Assembly (NCBI GenBank): GCA_016788945.1
Contig: JAEUSA010000125.1
Coordinates: 1-7,690 of the forward strand
Direction: 5' to 3'
Length of the DNA stretch: 7,690 nt
Source: Leptospiraceae bacterium
Lineage (GTDB): Bacteria; Spirochaetota; Leptospiria; Turneriellales; Turneriellaceae
Shown here: in pieces, positions 5,505 to 7,690 of the stretch
Layout of the letters: every line of letters begins with the position of its first letter
How positions within the stretch are numbered: position 1 is the first letter of the stretch
Made by a program: the position numbers and the translations under genes
The notes under the pieces: generated by a model
Database searches by the model: none
What the model was told of the DNA's origin: nothing
What the model saw: only the letters and a program-made list of their open reading frames with translations

Positions 5505-7690
5505 ATGTGCGCGTTTACCCTTACGAAACGCGTGTCTGCATCATCGCCCGGTTTTCTGCGCGGATGTATCGCGTGTCTGCTCTTCTTGGCCGCATGGCAG
5601 CCGGCCGCCGTTTTTGCACAGCAAGAAGCAACGAACGGCAACGGTGCCGGCACCATCGAAATCATCAGGGCCTCTGAAGCCGAGTATGTCACCATCTCCG
5701 AAGGTGATGAGGGTATTTTTATCCTGCGCGGCGGTATCATCGTGCGCTCGGGCAAAGCCTTTCTGCGCGCCGAAACGGTAAAAATTAATACCAAAACCGG
5801 GGAAATTTTCGGCGAGGGCAAGGTTTCTTTTGAAGCAGAAGAAAGCCGGCTTTCGGGCGAAAAGTTTTATTACGACAACAAACACAACGCAGGCGTCGTC
5901 TACTCTTCGAAAGCTTCGGCAGACCCGTTTTTTCTCTCGGGCAGTGTCATCAAACAGATTGAGAGCAACCGTTATATCGCGCGCGACGCGTTCTTTACCA
6001 CCTGCAACGAAAAATATCCGCACTATTATTTCAAAGCTCGCAAACTGTGGTTGTATAAGAACAACGAAATTGCGGCATTGTCAGCCGTCTACTACGTCGG
6101 TCAAACTCCGGTCTTCTATTGGCCGCTGATTTTGCAGTCTGAGGCGGGCACAGGCATCATTACGCAATACGGTAACAACATATCAAAAGGGCATTTTCTG
6201 CAAAACACCTGGAATTTTTCGAATCCGCTCGCCAACAACAGTTCGTGGCAACCGCAGCACGGCAAACTGATGTTCGACTGGTACGAAAAGGCGGGTTATC
6301 TGTTCGGCACCGGATTGCGCCGTGACGGCGACGCGCTGAAATATAACTTTGATACCGCGATTTCGAACTTCAAAGCGCGGCGCACGACAACGGACAGCAC
6401 CGGTACGACTGTTGTCACCAATCAGGTTTTGCAGCCCGACGGCAGCTATGGCGAGACGCAGACGTTCTGGTACAAGGTTAAAGCCGACTTAAAGACCAAC
6501 CTCAGGCGTTCGAGCCAAGATGACTCGGTAACTTCGGCGTATGTGCGCTTTGAACATTACAAACACCGCAACTTCGAACTCGAATTCGGCGAACGTTATG
6601 AACCCGATCTGACTCTCAATGCTGTCTACCGCCCGCGCTTTTCGCAGAATAACCTGCAGACCAACCTGCTCAACTGGGAAACAGGTATATCGCATACCAA
6701 CAAAGACACGCAGGTTTCTCTGCGTGCGATCAGGCAGTTGGCCTGGTATCAGGCTTCCGTCGACGCCGATTCAAAGTACGCCCCCGTGTATGATCTCACC
6801 CCCGAGCTGATGTTCACCAACCGTATGTACCTCGCGCGCGGCGGCGAGGGTGTCTTTAAGGGCATCATGAACCGTATTCAGCTCAACACGCAATTCAGCC
6901 GTTATTACCGCGACATCACCTCGACGCCGGTCAAAGCATTCCTCAGAAACGACGGCTTCGATCAGGTCAGCTTCTATTTCAGTTTTTTCCCGTGGCTCAA
7001 TTTTATACCCTCGGCCGGGTTGGGGGTACAGTACAGCTACACCGACCAGAACGACATCTTGTTGCAGCGTGAAATGGCCCGGCAAAGCTATGGCTACCTG
7101 TTTACGAACGACACGCTGCGCGTGGGTTATCCCTTTCTCTACGCGCAAGGTGTCTATGTGCGCCGGTATTCTTTTCTCGACCGCGGCGACGACCTGACCT
7201 TTTATCACGACCGTGCTCATGCGATCACCAGTTCGGTCATTTCAGATCTGAACCCTTATGCGCTGATCTCGGTATCGGCAACGCGCGATCTGCGCCCCTA
7301 CCCCAATGCGCTCACCGAACGCGAGCGCTGGTCAGACCTCATCGCGCGCACGCAGGCAGATTACGACTTTACGCGCGGCTTTACCGCCAACCTCTACGGG
7401 CTGAACCAGCGCAAATACAACCATTTCAACGGCATCGGCGTACTCGACAGTGCGGCGTACTCGATACAGTTCGATACGATGAATACAAACGATTTCCAGT
7501 TCTACTACCGGCTTGGCGGCTATAAATTGCCGCTGATGCGCGAACTGACGCTGTTCAAGATAACTTCAACCTACCGGCACAACTTTATCAATGTGGCGGA
7601 GTCAAACCTCAGGCTCGGTTTTGAGACCGACATTCTGCTGCACGACTATTGGCGCTTCCGTTTTGCGCTCAACGCGCTCGCCGATAATTT
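5505..7690 (+). CDS. lptD: LptD/OstA-like outer-membrane LPS-assembly protein (C-terminus cut by window edge)
   Basis: LptD forms the outer-membrane barrel that inserts lipopolysaccharide into the outer leaflet, fed by the periplasmic Lpt bridge. The frame runs open from ATG 5505 to the window end, about 728 residues. Residues 1-38 are a Sec signal peptide: a Lys-Arg n-region, the hydrophobic stretch CIACLLFLAAW, and an AVFA cleavage site before QQ. Residues about 60-150 are the OstA/LptA-like beta-jellyroll (GIFILRGGIIVRSGKAFLRAETVKIN). Then come the family signatures DAFFTTCNEKYPHYYFKA (Cys167) and TPVFYWPL (202-208). From about residue 225 the protein is an aromatic-rich alternating pattern with many Tyr, Phe and Arg, as expected for barrel strands. 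Cys167 is the only cysteine of the mature part seen here. No strong ribosome site precedes the ATG; it starts two codons after the stop of the pseudouridine synthase gene, suggesting translational coupling. Confidence 0.9.
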   Translation, partial: MCAFTLTKRVSASSPGFLRGCIACLLFLAAWQPAAVFAQQEATNGNGAGTIEIIRASEAEYVTISEGDEGIFILRGGIIVRSGKAFLRAETVKINTKTGEIFGEGKVSFEAEESRLSGEKFYYDNKHNAGVVYSSKASADPFFLSGSVIKQIESNRYIARDAFFTTCNEKYPHYYFKARKLWLYKNNEIAALSAVYYVGQTPVFYWPLILQSEAGTGIITQYGNNISKGHFLQNTWNFSNPLANNSSWQPQHGKLMFDWYEKAGYLFGTGLRRDGDALKYNFDTAISNFKARRTTTDSTGTTVVTNQVLQPDGSYGETQTFWYKVKADLKTNLRRSSQDDSVTSAYVRFEHYKHRNFELEFGERYEPDLTLNAVYRPRFSQNNLQTNLLNWETGISHTNKDTQVSLRAIRQLAWYQASVDADSKYAPVYDLTPELMFTNRMYLARGGEGVFKGIMNRIQLNTQFSRYYRDITSTPVKAFLRNDGFDQVSFYFSFFPWLNFIPSAGLGVQYSYTDQNDILLQREMARQSYGYLFTNDTLRVGYPFLYAQGVYVRRYSFLDRGDDLTFYHDRAHAITSSVISDLNPYALISVSATRDLRPYPNALTERERWSDLIARTQADYDFTRGFTANLYGLNQRKYNHFNGIGVLDSAAYSIQFDTMNTNDFQFYYRLGGYKLPLMRELTLFKITSTYRHNFINVAESNLRLGFETDILLHDYWRFRFALNALADN

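Noticed and set aside
5556..5567. Possible spirochaete-type lipobox (LRGC) in the N-terminus of the LptD-like protein
   Set aside because: There is no hydrophobic stretch before this cysteine; the hydrophobic core follows it and ends in a good AVFA signal-peptidase-I site.
5541..6023. Minus-strand frames opposite the start of lptD (also 6771-7220)
   Set aside because: The plus frame has a signal peptide and LptD motifs and stays open for over 2 kb; the minus frames have no recognisable features.

Overview
The window looks like a chromosomal piece of a diderm (outer-membrane) bacterium of moderate to slightly high GC. It carries the start of an LptD-type lipopolysaccharide-export barrel protein, three RNA-modification activities, an aldehyde dehydrogenase and an AraC-type regulator. 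There are no insertion sequences, phage genes, CRISPR arrays, tRNAs or rRNAs that I can see. The gene types and protein flavour would suit a Leptospira-like spirochaete (for example a Turneriella relative), but that is a guess from general resemblance and not shown by the sequence.

Layout. (1) Positions 1-675, minus strand: AraC-family regulator, C-terminus cut by the window edge. (2) 676-882: divergent intergenic region with an extended -10 promoter and a leader of about 125 nt that can form a two-tier stem-loop. (3) 883-2310, plus: NAD(P)-dependent aldehyde dehydrogenase of the class-3-like type. (4) 2330-3232, minus: zinc-ribbon plus SAM-dependent methyltransferase, convergent with the dehydrogenase. 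(5) 3229-4743, minus: one 504-codon ORF that joins a complete RsmG (16S rRNA m7G methyltransferase) to a complete SpoU/TrmH-type RNA 2'-O-methyltransferase. It overlaps the methyltransferase by four bases, so the two form an operon. (6) 4683-5498, plus: RluA-family pseudouridine synthase, head-to-head with the fusion gene, their 5' ends apparently overlapping. (7) 5505 to the right edge, plus: LptD/OstA-like outer-membrane protein with a signal peptide, cut by the window end. Its frame is open for about 728 codons.

How the parts may work together. The AraC regulator and the dehydrogenase share a divergent promoter region, the usual arrangement for a local regulator and its target. The centre of the window is an RNA-modification cluster read outward from a single point near 4683-4743: RsmG, TrmH and a further methyltransferase to the left, the pseudouridine synthase followed by lptD to the right.

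Most of the window is ordinary housekeeping and metabolic DNA. The points that merit a second look are the RsmG-TrmH fusion with a possible internal start for the second half, the structured leader of the dehydrogenase gene, the missing intergenic space between the divergent RNA-modification genes, and an altered active-site motif in the pseudouridine synthase. I did not find convincing evidence for a wholly new system.
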